This document shows positions 16,587 through 24,800 of a stretch of 63,681 bases of DNA, piece after piece. How positions within the stretch are numbered: the first letter of the stretch is position 1; each line of letters starts with the position of its first letter. The stretch is from an uncultured Bacilli bacterium (GTDB lineage Bacteria > Bacillota_I > Bacilli_A > RF39 > UBA660). Both the position numbers and the translations under genes were made by a program. The stretch is taken from the NCBI GenBank assembly GCA_934130105.1, contig CAKOXL010000004.1, positions 1 to 63,681 on the forward strand. The letters run 5' to 3'. The notes below the pieces were generated by a model, which had not been told where the DNA came from, searched no databases, and saw only the letters and a list, made by a program, of their open reading frames with translations.

Positions 16587-16974
16587 TTAGTATCACCTTT
16601 AATTCATAAAGAAAGTTGATTGCTTCAAGTGGTGTTAGTGTATTTATATCTATATTTTTTAATTTCTGTTCTAATTTAATATATTTTTGGGGAATTTCAG
16701 TCTTTTTTATTATGTTTTCTATTTCTTTTGTTTCAACTATCTGGATATCTAATTTATGATTATGGAAAACGCGCATATAATCTTCTAGTTTAACGTCTGG
16801 GAAACCACATTTATTTACTTCGTTCGTAAATTTGGTTTGTTTTAATACTACATACTGATTAATAGTATTAGCATCTTCTGATATGAAAATATAAAATTTT
16901 CCATTATGAAAAAGATATAATTTATCAGGATTATCTTGTTTTAATTTTAAATATTCATTATAAATTTTACTCAT
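16579..16974 (-). CDS. MutS domain I-like DGR accessory protein
   Basis: About 131 residues. The N-terminal part resembles the mismatch-recognition domain I of MutS: YLKLKQDNPDKLYLFHNGKF-YIFISEDAN (MutS: YxxxKxxxPDxxLxFRxGxFYExFxxDA), then GFPDVKLEDYMRVF where MutS has a similar Gly-Phe-Pro turn. The MutS Phe-x-Glu mismatch wedge is not obviously kept (the F-Y-I-F-I stretch stands in its place), and the clamp and ATPase domains are missing. MutS-like small ORFs have been noted near some DGRs; that is from memory. The C-terminal helix LTPLEAINFLYELK matches the end of MutS proteins. It starts at 16974 behind AAGGAG, not at 17016. Confidence 0.72.
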   Translation of the reverse strand: MSKIYNEYLKLKQDNPDKLYLFHNGKFYIFISEDANTINQYVVLKQTKFTNEVNKCGFPDVKLEDYMRVFHNHKLDIQIVETKEIENIIKKTEIPQKYIKLEQKLKNIDINTLTPLEAINFLYELKVILND

Positions 16975-17001
16975 ACTACTCCTTCTTTCTAAAAAATATT
17001 T

Positions 17002-17032
17002 AAAAAAAAGCAGCACAAAAAAATTGTACTGC
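17002..17032 (-). terminator. Terminator immediately downstream of the DGR template repeat
   Basis: On the minus strand GCAGTACAA (17024-17032) pairs with TTGTGCTGC (17010-17018), one G-U pair, followed by eight T (17002-17009). It would end a discrete TR-containing RNA about 165 bases past the template repeat. The reverse transcriptase genes would then be reached by read-through or from their own start. Confidence 0.75.
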
Positions 17033-17197
17033 TAATCATGATATCTGATATTCGTATATTACTACTAACCAAATACCACTATTTATGTGTTTCTTTGAAG
17101 TTCAAAGAGGAATTTGATTTCTACGATAAACACTCAAAAATTATCCTTGAATAATTTTAATAGAATGAATTTAATTAAATTTTATATTGTAGTCTAA

Positions 17198-17339
17198 GAG
17201 CGAGAACGACACGGAACGAAATGTTGGTGTTCGTACCACCTGTGTTGTTGTTGAACGCAAAGGAACCGGCTTCAGTGCCATTGTTCCAATTGCCACCACG
17301 TTCGAACCAAGGGTTAGAAGAATTAACAAAGTTGGCGTT
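17198..17339 (-). repeat. DGR template repeat (TR)
   Basis: The 142-base segment is the non-coding template. Read on the minus strand it would encode the same lectin segment as the target but with Asn codons (AAC/AAT) at nearly every variable site: N-A-N-F-V-N-S-S-N-P-W-F-E-R, then the W-N-N-G-T-E core, then F-N-N-N-T-G-G-T-N-T-N. It contains 34 coding-strand adenines. It lies between the target and the accessory genes. A 66-codon open frame across it (17175-17375) is a by-product of the template and not a gene. Homology to the variable repeat starts at 17339 and ends with GTTCTCGCTC at 17198. Confidence 0.96.
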
Positions 17340-17430
17340 TGAAAAATGAGAAAAAAATACTACCTTTACAATCAAATCCCTACATTTGTACTATATATAT
17401 TTCAAAATTACAAATGCCATAATTTAAAGT

Positions 17431-17467
17431 CTCCCGATTTTTTTCAAAAAAGGGAAAAAATCGGGAG
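17431..17467. repeat. Long perfect inverted repeat between target stop and template repeat
   Basis: CTCCCGATTTTTT (17431-17443) and AAAAAATCGGGAG (17455-17467) are perfect 13-base complements with an 11-base loop. It lies 76 bases downstream of the target stop and 87 bases downstream of the end of the variable repeat. It could terminate the target mRNA (weak T-tract) or act as the downstream DNA hairpin that promotes DGR target recognition in BPP-1; the distance is larger than in that phage. Confidence 0.7.
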
Positions 17468-17542
17468 CCATAGAACTTACCGCAGTAAAAAATATGAAGA
17501 TAAAGATTTTATCATACTATCTACTACGGGGTTAATAGCACA

Positions 17543-19453
17543 TTACTGTGCTGGAGCGAGAACGACACGGAACGAAATGCTGGTGTACGTACCACCTGTG
17601 CTGAGGCTGAACGCAAAGGAACCGGCTTCAGTGCCATTGCTCCAATGGCCACCACGTACGAACCAAGGGTAAGAAGAATGAACAAAGTAGGCGTAATCTT
17701 TATACCAACTAGATTTATATCTAGTACTACCATCTGGATCTTTTTCACTACCAAATGGTCCCATCTCTCCTGTTGCATCTCCTAATATTCTGTTATTATA
17801 ATTTGTATTTACAGTTGATGCATATTTATTCCAGTACTTAGTGTAAGTACTATCACTAAAGAAATTAGGATATAAACTAGTTATACCACTTGATCCACCA
17901 ACTGTTGTTGCTTTAGTAGTATATCCCATTACATACTCCCATGCGCCACCTGACATATCATATATTCCACTATAATTACCAGTTGTTGATGAAACAGTAG
18001 AATTATTATTAAAATAATTAACGGTATATGTTCCATCAACACCTAAACTAGTTGACTCTACTCTATTACCTTCTATACTTATTCCGCTATTATATCCTAA
18101 GGTTGGTTCACTTGTTCCAGAATATCCGGTTATATAACTTGAGTTATTATTTATTCTTACACTTGCTTGACTACCATATACTGAATGCTGTAAATAAGCT
18201 ACTGCTCCCCATTCTGTATTTTTCATCATATGACTATCTAAATTACGATTATAATCATAACTATTCTTGAATGCGTTCCCAACAGTTATACTTCGCCAAC
18301 TATATACATTGGGTTTTATGATAATTTTACTTGTATCTACACTATTTACTTGGGCAGACGTCGTTGATGTTGCTCCATCATATCCTGTTTCAAACTTTCC
18401 TACCCATAAACCATTTGTATCAAAAGCTATGAATGCTGGATGAGTTAGATATGTTCCTACCGTACTTCCAGTAGATGGTGTTGTTTCTTTATTTTCAAAT
18501 ATAATATCTATTGTTTGAGTAGAATTTCCAATACTTGTTAGTCCTGTATATGTTCCTTCATTAAATATTTTATATCTATATCTTGGTATCCATACAAAGT
18601 ATGATTCAATATTTGTTTCTGGTATTACTTCTCCATCTTGGTAAGTAATACTTTCATCTTTTAAGATAACGCTATTAGCCCACTTTTTATCAGCATAACT
18701 ATACCAAGCTGTTGTAGTATCCGCTTTAGTTACTACTCCTGTATCTGATATTACTACTGGTATTAGATTATCAGATATAACTGGATATGCTCCATTTAAA
18801 ATGGCTTCTTTATAAGCTATTTTATCTTGCTCTAATACTTTACCTGTTGAATATACATTTACTGTTATCGTAAACGCTTTATTATTTATGCTTCCATCTG
18901 AAAAATCAGTATCATCTGATAACCACATTCTTAATCTAAAATTCTTTTCATAGTTTGATGTATTAGCTGATACTTCTCCTTCATAGATAGTCTTTTCTAT
19001 TACCCCATCCGGTACTTTAGTATTAGTTTGAATTAGATTTGAATATTTATCTAATAGTATTTCCTTTTCAGTTCCATCTACTTCAGTTAAGTATAACTTT
19101 ACGTCATCTTCATCTAAGGTAGAATCACTCTTTTTTCTTGCTGTTACTTCATATGAAATACTAGAGTTCATTTCTATTGTTGAGGTTATCTTAAAATCAA
19201 ATACCTTTCCTTCACCTGTTTGAAGTTTTCCTTCTTCATCACTTATTGGAAATGCATCAGTTAAACTTATACCTTTTCCTATTCCACTTACTTCAGTATA
19301 TAGAAAGTTTATCTTACCTGTTTTTACGATATTATCAGTTACACCTGTTTTAGAATAAGTGAATAGTGAATAACTTACTCCAACTGTTATCAATATTAAA
19401 CTTAATACTGCTATTAGTGTCAAAAATATCTGCTTCTTCTTACTATTTTTCAT
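17543..19453 (-). CDS. DGR target: membrane-anchored surface protein with C-terminal variable C-lectin/FGE-type domain (copy B)
   Basis: The 636-residue protein has a basic start and one hydrophobic helix (about 8-30) ending SYSLFTYSKTG, similar to the signal region of TasA/camelysin-type proteins. A beta-rich region (about 35-200) follows. A formylglycine-generating-enzyme/C-lectin-fold domain (about 330-636) contains MMKNTEWGAVAYLQ, YSGIYDMSGGAWEYVMG and, at the end, GTEAGSFAF and SFRVVLAPAQ. The last 47 codons before Pro-Ala-Gln are the variable repeat. Display on the outer cell surface for binding variable ligands is inferred. AGAAGGAG precedes the ATG. Its leader differs from copies A and C. 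Confidence 0.95.
   Translation of the reverse strand: MKNSKKKQIFLTLIAVLSLILITVGVSYSLFTYSKTGVTDNIVKTGKINFLYTEVSGIGKGISLTDAFPISDEEGKLQTGEGKVFDFKITSTIEMNSSISYEVTARKKSDSTLDEDDVKLYLTEVDGTEKEILLDKYSNLIQTNTKVPDGVIEKTIYEGEVSANTSNYEKNFRLRMWLSDDTDFSDGSINNKAFTITVNVYSTGKVLEQDKIAYKEAILNGAYPVISDNLIPVVISDTGVVTKADTTTAWYSYADKKWANSVILKDESITYQDGEVIPETNIESYFVWIPRYRYKIFNEGTYTGLTSIGNSTQTIDIIFENKETTPSTGSTVGTYLTHPAFIAFDTNGLWVGKFETGYDGATSTTSAQVNSVDTSKIIIKPNVYSWRSITVGNAFKNSYDYNRNLDSHMMKNTEWGAVAYLQHSVYGSQASVRINNNSSYITGYSGTSEPTLGYNSGISIEGNRVESTSLGVDGTYTVNYFNNNSTVSSTTGNYSGIYDMSGGAWEYVMGYTTKATTVGGSSGITSLYPNFFSDSTYTKYWNKYASTVNTNYNNRILGDATGEMGPFGSEKDPDGSTRYKSSWYKDYAYFVHSSYPWFVRGGHWSNGTEAGSFAFSLSTGGTYTSISFRVVLAPAQ
17554..17695 (-). 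repeat. DGR variable repeat (VR) of target copy B
   Basis: Aligned base for base with the template repeat (offset 356). Substitutions lie at TR positions 17224, 17231, 17245, 17248, 17249, 17251, 17284, 17291, 17302, 17315, 17324, 17333 and 17339. Every one is T on the plus strand, i.e. A on the coding strand. They change Asn codons to Tyr, His, Ser or Leu and one Glu to Val. The last 26 bases (17554-17579) are identical to the TR and form the initiation-of-homology region; the identity breaks off right after GTTCTCGCTC. Confidence 0.97.
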
Positions 19454-19594
19454 AAAACTTCTCCTTCTGGTATCTAAGTTATATACTTAAACACTAGAAG
19501 ATGTCTGAATTAGCCTTAATACATAGGAAAATAGTTAATTATTGTAGTAAATCGTTTGTTGTTTTTTTATGTGTAGCAATTATTAAAAGTCGCA

Positions 19595-19627
19595 AAATAA
19601 AAGACTATAAGATAAACTTGATAGTCT
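19595..19627 (-). terminator. Terminator downstream of the SF1 helicase gene
   Basis: AGACTAT (19602-19608) pairs with ATAGTCT (19621-19627). On the minus strand the stem is followed by TTTTATTTT. Confidence 0.65.
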
Positions 19628-19777
19628 CTAATTATATAACTTAAGGCCCTATTTTTACGATTTAATTGTATCAAATAGTAATTTTAAAAGCAAGGATAAA
19701 TTAAAAATTTAAAAAACTATCATAACAATTTAGATGTAATTTAATTATAGATAATTAATTCTTTAACAAAGAAACAG

Positions 19778-19808
19778 AAAAGACCTTTCAAAATTTGAAA
19801 AGTCTTTT
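19778..19808. terminator. Hairpin with T-tracts
   Basis: AAAAGAC (19778-19784) pairs with GTCTTTT (19802-19808). An inner TTTCAAA/TTTGAAA extends the stem around one mismatch. T-rich on the plus side (TTTTTTAG). Confidence 0.6.
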
Positions 19809-19829
19809 TTAGTAGGAGTAATTTTATTT

Positions 19830-19946
19830 ATGAAAACTTTTATACAAAGTTTAATTGATATATTAATATATATCAGGATTTATTATTTATTATCACTTCT
19901 CCTTTCAACACTACCAGTATATAAAATAATTATGATAAAAATATAA
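19830..19946 (+). CDS. Possible 38-residue hydrophobic peptide
   Basis: ATG at 19830 with TAGGAG ten bases upstream. The frame runs to TAA at 19944-19946 and encodes a basic-ended hydrophobic peptide (MKTFIQSLIDILIYIR start) with one plausible membrane helix. The size and composition recall small membrane toxins or stress peptides, but no antisense RNA or family match is visible. In AT-rich DNA such a frame can arise by chance, so this is a weak call. Confidence 0.25.
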   Translation: MKTFIQSLIDILIYIRIYYLLSLLLSTLPVYKIIMIKI

Positions 19947-19972
19947 AATAATTATGGGAAATTATGGGAATG

Positions 19973-21505
19973 TTATAACTTAATTTTATCAATCATTTTA
20001 GGATAACTATTAATTAGTTCTTTAACAAATATTGACTCATTTTTTGTTGGTACTAATAAATAAGCATAATTTTTGGTTCTAGTTAGGGCAACATAAAATA
20101 ATCTTCTTTCTTCGCTATAAACTTTCTCATTATTATTTGATACAAATCTAAGTACTTTTTCATCTTTTATTTTATTAGGAAAACCAAGTAAATTATTTTC
20201 TAGATTAATAATAATTACATTTTCTTCTTCTAAGCCTTTTGATTTATGGACAGTTAAATAATAGATATTTATATCTGGATTTATTTTGTATATAATCGTT
20301 CCATCTTCTTTTAAAGTGTAATCATCATCTAACAATTTGCAAATATCCTTATTGTTTCTACCAAGAATTAAAATTGGTTTTAATGTATCAGCATATATTT
20401 TTTCTATTAATATTTTGAACTTTTCCTTTATGTTAGTATAATAAATTATCCTAATTGGTTTAGTGAGTGTCTTATTTGAGTGCAAATCTTTATAAATTTG
20501 TCTTTTGTTTTTCATAACAAAATTACCAGCTACTTTTATAAGTTCTTGACTATTCCTGTAAGTATTTTGAATTTTCATTATTTTGGCATCTTTAAAATAA
20601 TTAGAAAAATCTAAAAATAGTGATAAATCACAACCAGTAAAACGATAAATAGATTGAAAATCATCACCAACAACCATTAATTTAGCATCTGTTATAGTAA
20701 GTATATTTTGAATTAAGTTAAATCTAATAAATGATGTATCTTGGTACTCATCAATTATTATATATTTATAATTTTTTTTCATATTATTTCGTTTTACTTT
20801 TTCTGTTGCTTTTATTATCATATCATCAAAATCTATTTCATTATTCTCTTCTAAATATTGGGAGTATATTAGATAAATATTCAATGCTAGTATTAGGAAA
20901 ATTTTTTCATGCTTATACTTTGAATATGAAAATGTTTTTCTAGCTTCTTTTAGAAATTTTGTGAAATCATTTATAGAATAACTGTTACATTTTAATAAAT
21001 GAATAAAAGTTGATAGTAATTTTTCGAGTAATTTAAAACTATTATTATTTTTAATATAAGCTTCTAAGTAGCTATCTTTTATATTCTTTTTAGTTTTTAT
21101 ATCTAAGTAACTTAATACCAATTTCATATAACTATCATAGTTAATAATCGTTTCATAAAAATATTCATGAATTATATCTTCTAAGATATTATCGTCTGCT
21201 ATATTATAAGTATCTTCTGATAATATTTCTAAAGCTAATTTATGGAAGGTATAAACAGATATATCAAGACTAAACTCTTTTTTTATTTTTTCTTTTAAAC
21301 TGGTTGATGCTTTCTTAGTAAATGAAATACATAAAATTTCATTAGGATTTATTTTTTGGTATTTTACTAAATAATTTATCTTACCTAAGATAGTTAATGT
21401 TTTACCACTACCAGCTCCAGCTACTACTAAAAGGTATTTACTATCATCCAATACAATTTTTTGTTGTTCACTATCTAGATAATAACCATTTATTTTTTCA
21501 TTCAT
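19973..21505 (-). CDS. UvrD/HelD-like superfamily 1 DNA helicase
   Basis: About 510 residues. SF1A motifs: Q-motif LDSEQQKIV (about 9-17), Walker A AGAGSGKT (about 30-37), Walker B IIIDEYQDTS (about 246-255), VVGDDFQSIYRF (about 276-287), NTYRNSQELI, LTVHKSKGLEEENVII and LFYVALTRTK (about 472-481). It is shorter than UvrD/PcrA (about 700), with reduced 1B/2B subdomains, closer to the short Helicase IV/UvrD-like forms. The preferred ATG at 21505 has CGGTGAT upstream; the frame also has an upstream GTG. It lies alone between the DGR and the T7SS locus. Confidence 0.9.
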   Translation of the reverse strand: MNEKINGYYLDSEQQKIVLDDSKYLLVVAGAGSGKTLTILGKINYLVKYQKINPNEILCISFTKKASTSLKEKIKKEFSLDISVYTFHKLALEILSEDTYNIADDNILEDIIHEYFYETIINYDSYMKLVLSYLDIKTKKNIKDSYLEAYIKNNNSFKLLEKLLSTFIHLLKCNSYSINDFTKFLKEARKTFSYSKYKHEKIFLILALNIYLIYSQYLEENNEIDFDDMIIKATEKVKRNNMKKNYKYIIIDEYQDTSFIRFNLIQNILTITDAKLMVVGDDFQSIYRFTGCDLSLFLDFSNYFKDAKIMKIQNTYRNSQELIKVAGNFVMKNKRQIYKDLHSNKTLTKPIRIIYYTNIKEKFKILIEKIYADTLKPILILGRNNKDICKLLDDDYTLKEDGTIIYKINPDINIYYLTVHKSKGLEEENVIIINLENNLLGFPNKIKDEKVLRFVSNNNEKVYSEERRLFYVALTRTKNYAYLLVPTKNESIFVKELINSYPKMIDKIKL

Positions 21506-21722
21506 TAATATCACCGTGGTGTATTATATTTAATTTTTTATTTTAAGCAAATTGATTATTTTTAATATTTAATGGCTATTTTTAATTAATTTTTATTTTT
21601 CTTATAGCAAAATTTACTTTTTACTAATGTTTATTTTTTTAAAATTATTTTTTTACTTTAAAATTTATACTGATACCCTATTTATTTTTATAAATATAAT
21701 ATACTAGAAGGGAGTTGATATT

Positions 21723-21830
21723 ATGCCAGGTTATGGTAATAATAGCTATAATCAAGGTTCTTGGTTATGGATAGTATTAATTATCTTTTTAGTACTTATT
21801 ATTTGTCCTAATAGAAAAAAAGAATGCTAA
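21723..21830 (+). CDS. 35-residue small membrane protein, YjcZ-like
   Basis: ATG at 21723 follows GAAGGGAG with ideal spacing. The peptide starts MPGYGNNSYNQGSWLW, is followed by a run of Ile/Leu/Val/Phe (one membrane helix) and ends in PNRKKEC. Gly/Tyr/Asn start plus a single helix is the pattern of YjcZ/sporulation-associated small proteins in Bacillota. A TATAAT box (21695-21700) lies 22 bases upstream and a strong terminator follows the stop, so it is a compact monocistronic gene. Confidence 0.65.
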   Translation: MPGYGNNSYNQGSWLWIVLIIFLVLIICPNRKKEC

Positions 21831-21836
21831 ATGACA

Positions 21837-21863
21837 AAACCAGTTATTTAAAAATAACTGGTT
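21837..21863. terminator. Bidirectional terminator between the small membrane gene and essC
   Basis: AAACCAGTTATTT (21837-21849) pairs with AAATAACTGGTTT (21851-21863), a 13-bp stem with T-rich flanks. It ends both the plus-strand small gene and the minus-strand T7SS operon. Confidence 0.88.
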
Positions 21864-21868
21864 TATGT

Positions 21869-24800
21869 TTATTTTATATCAAATTCTTCAACATATTTAA
21901 CATAATCAACCCTACCACGCTTTACAACAAAGCAATAATTATTTGGGATTGTTTCTTTCATTTCTGGTATCTTTTGATTTATTTTAATAGAAAACTGATC
22001 GTTAATACCATTTCCTACCCAAATACCATAATTATTGGTAACACATTCTTTATACCAAGATTCAAACTCATTTTTCTTAATTTTATCAATACTATCTATT
22101 ATAATAAATTTAATTATTCCTAATTTATTAGCTTTTAAAAACATATTATTAAATTCATTTTTATTTTCATTATTTAATCCTAGTTTAAATTGATCAATAC
22201 CAATTATTAAGCATATTAATTTATTAATTTCTTTAGAATTATTATATGCTTCTTTACTGATTAAATAATTACTTAATTCTGTAAATATTAAATCAAAGTT
22301 AGAATCGACATATCTATAATCGCTTTTATTTTTTATATCATAATCAAGCGCATTTATAACTAGTAGAGTTTCATTTTTATATAGTATTTGGTTTATAAGA
22401 GGATTTACTAATGGTTCTGTTTGGTTTACATCATTTGCTGTTATAATAGAGACTGTATTTTTATTAAAGTCAAACTCATTTACTAATAAATCTTGCTTGT
22501 TTAAACCTATTATATAATTGTTAGTATTTAAATATTTTTCTATAACATTTCCATTAACAATTGTTGGAAGCATTGGTATCTTTGGTGCTGATGTAGTATT
22601 ATTGCTATACTCTAAACATTTTTCTTTAATAAATCTAGGGATATCATCCTTATCACTAACTAATGCTGTTTGAAATTCATAGACATCATCATCTTTAAAT
22701 ATTCCACGTCCAAATATTTTACTAGGATATGTTTTATGAACATTACCTAAAATAGTAGTAAAATCGTCATTATTATTTTGAGCTAGTGCATAAATTAAAC
22801 TAAAGTTTTGTTTTAGTTTAAATCTAACACCATTAGGTGTATTAGCTAAAACTATGAAATAGATGCCATATTTGTTACAATCTCTAGTAATACTATTTAA
22901 AATATCATCATATTTATTAGAAAGCTCCGTAAATGCCTCAAAATTATTTATAATAATTATCATTGATGGTACTTGGCTACCACTATTTCTACAGTAATTA
23001 TAATAATCACCATTATAATCCTGAAAAAGATTTTTTCTTTTATTAATGTTCGTTTCTATCATTTTAAATAAATTTTCTAGTTTGTCACTATCATCTGATG
23101 TAACAATATCACCAACAATAGTAGAATCTTTAAACATATTAAGTGCACCTGTACCATAGTCAACTATGTAATAATTTACTTCTTTAGCATTATAGTAAAG
23201 CATAGAAGAATATATTAAGGTTGTTATGAAGTTTTCTTTTCCGGAACCACTTGCACCATATATAATAGTATTGCCATTCTTGGATATTGGAAGTGTTAAA
23301 AGTTTTTGCTCTTGTCTTTTAGGTATATCATATTCACCAATTATTGGATTAATAACAAACATTTGCTTTTCATAATTATATTTAAGCGCTAAATCTTCTA
23401 TTTTTATCATATCAGGTATTTTTTCTAACCATAAAGGTGTTGTTATTACATTTAATTGATTTGCTTCATTTTGTAAATACTTGACAATGTTAACTAACTC
23501 CTCACCATTTGATTTAATGTTAGTTTCTTTCTTTTTCGTTTCAACATTTTTATAAATATACCCAATATTATTAATAAAATCGATATTAGTATCAATATTT
23601 TTTTTAGCTTTTTCACGTGGAATATATTTACCACCTGCCCAACTAGCTTGTCCTAAAACAAACACTTCATTGTAACCAACTTGAAAATAAAATCTACCCG
23701 TTTGTTTTAAATAAGCAGCATCAGGGCATTTTATAACTTCATTGGAATCCGATTTTTCTTGTACACGCATGCAAACTCTAAATCTAGTATTACTCCAAAT
23801 TTGAGGATCTACAACGCCACTTGGCTTTTGCGTTGCTAATATTAAATGAACTCCAAGTGATCTACCTATACGAGCTGTTGATATTAGTTGTTGCATAAAT
23901 TCTGGTTGTTGGCTTTTAAGTTCAGCAAACTCATCACTTATTATAAATAAATGGGATATAGGAATATCAACGATTTTATCTCTATACATTTTTTGATATT
24001 TATAAATGTCTATTGTACTTTCACCAGATAACTCCCTTGCTTTATTGAATAGAGTTTGCCTACGTTTAAGCTCTGATTCAATAGATGCTAAACTTCTTTT
24101 TATCTCATTGCTATCTAAGTTAGTAATTGTGCCAACTAAGTGTGGTAATTTTAAACCTGTTGTTTTATTTTCAAAAGCACCAGCTAAGCCACCACCTTTA
24201 TAATCTATTAATATAAATTGAACTTCATATGGATGGTAATTAATAGCCATAGATAGAATATAAGTAATAATAAATTCACTTTTACCACTACCCGTCGAAC
24301 CTGCTATTAAACCATGTGGGCCATGATATTTTTCATGCAAATCAATGCTAATTTTTTCTTGATTTTTTCCTAGACCAACTGGGGCTTGTAAACTTAGTAT
24401 TGGATTATTGTTTTGCCATCTATTAATAGAGTTTAATTGTTCAACTTTACCAACATCAAACATTTCTAAAAAGCCTAACTTATTAGGAAGTTTACCGTCT
24501 TTTGATGATTGAATTTCAATTGGAATATTAGCAAGTTTTTTTACAGTACTGTAGTAATCTAAAACTTGATTTATATCGTATTTAAACTTTAAAGGTTCAA
24601 TATAATATTGCCCAACGTGCATTTCTCCTGTACCATTGTTTAAAGTTATAAAAGCTTTACATTCACTTGGCAAATCCGTAATTTTCTTATCTATTATAAC
24701 CATAGAAAATCCCAAATTAACTTTAGATTTAACTATATTATTTATAAAATCGTAATTTCTGATTGCTTTATAGCTATCGGTTATAATTAAATAAGTTTCA

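Larger units (their letters stand above)
15211..19453 (-). mobile_element. Diversity-generating retroelement (target - TR - MutS-like - Avd - RT)
   Basis: All parts of a DGR lie in order on the minus strand: C-lectin-fold target with variable repeat (17543-19453), template repeat (17198-17339), MutS-domain-like accessory gene (16579-16974), Avd-type accessory gene (16227-16586) and reverse transcriptase (15211-16242). Template and variable repeat differ only at adenines of the coding strand (13 substitutions in 142 bases, none at the 108 non-A positions). This is the diagnostic trace of A-specific mutagenic retrohoming. Identity elsewhere shows the variable repeat was rewritten recently, so the element is probably active. 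Confidence 0.96.
19454..19972. other. 519-base intergenic region upstream of target copy B
   Basis: It holds a terminator for the helicase gene (19595-19627), a second A/T-flanked hairpin (19778-19808), a possible 38-codon plus-strand ORF (19830-19946) and two direct repeats TATAAAATAATTATG at 19920-19934 and 19942-19956. The promoter of copy B must lie at 19454-19594, but I see only a weak TATAAC-type -10. The TTGACT/TAAAAT promoter and leader of copies A and C are absent. Confidence 0.5.

Noticed and set aside
17175..17375. 66-codon open frame on the minus strand rich in Asn
   Set aside because: It is the template repeat read as protein. It has no ribosome site, its ends do not match any protein family, and its role is explained by the DGR.
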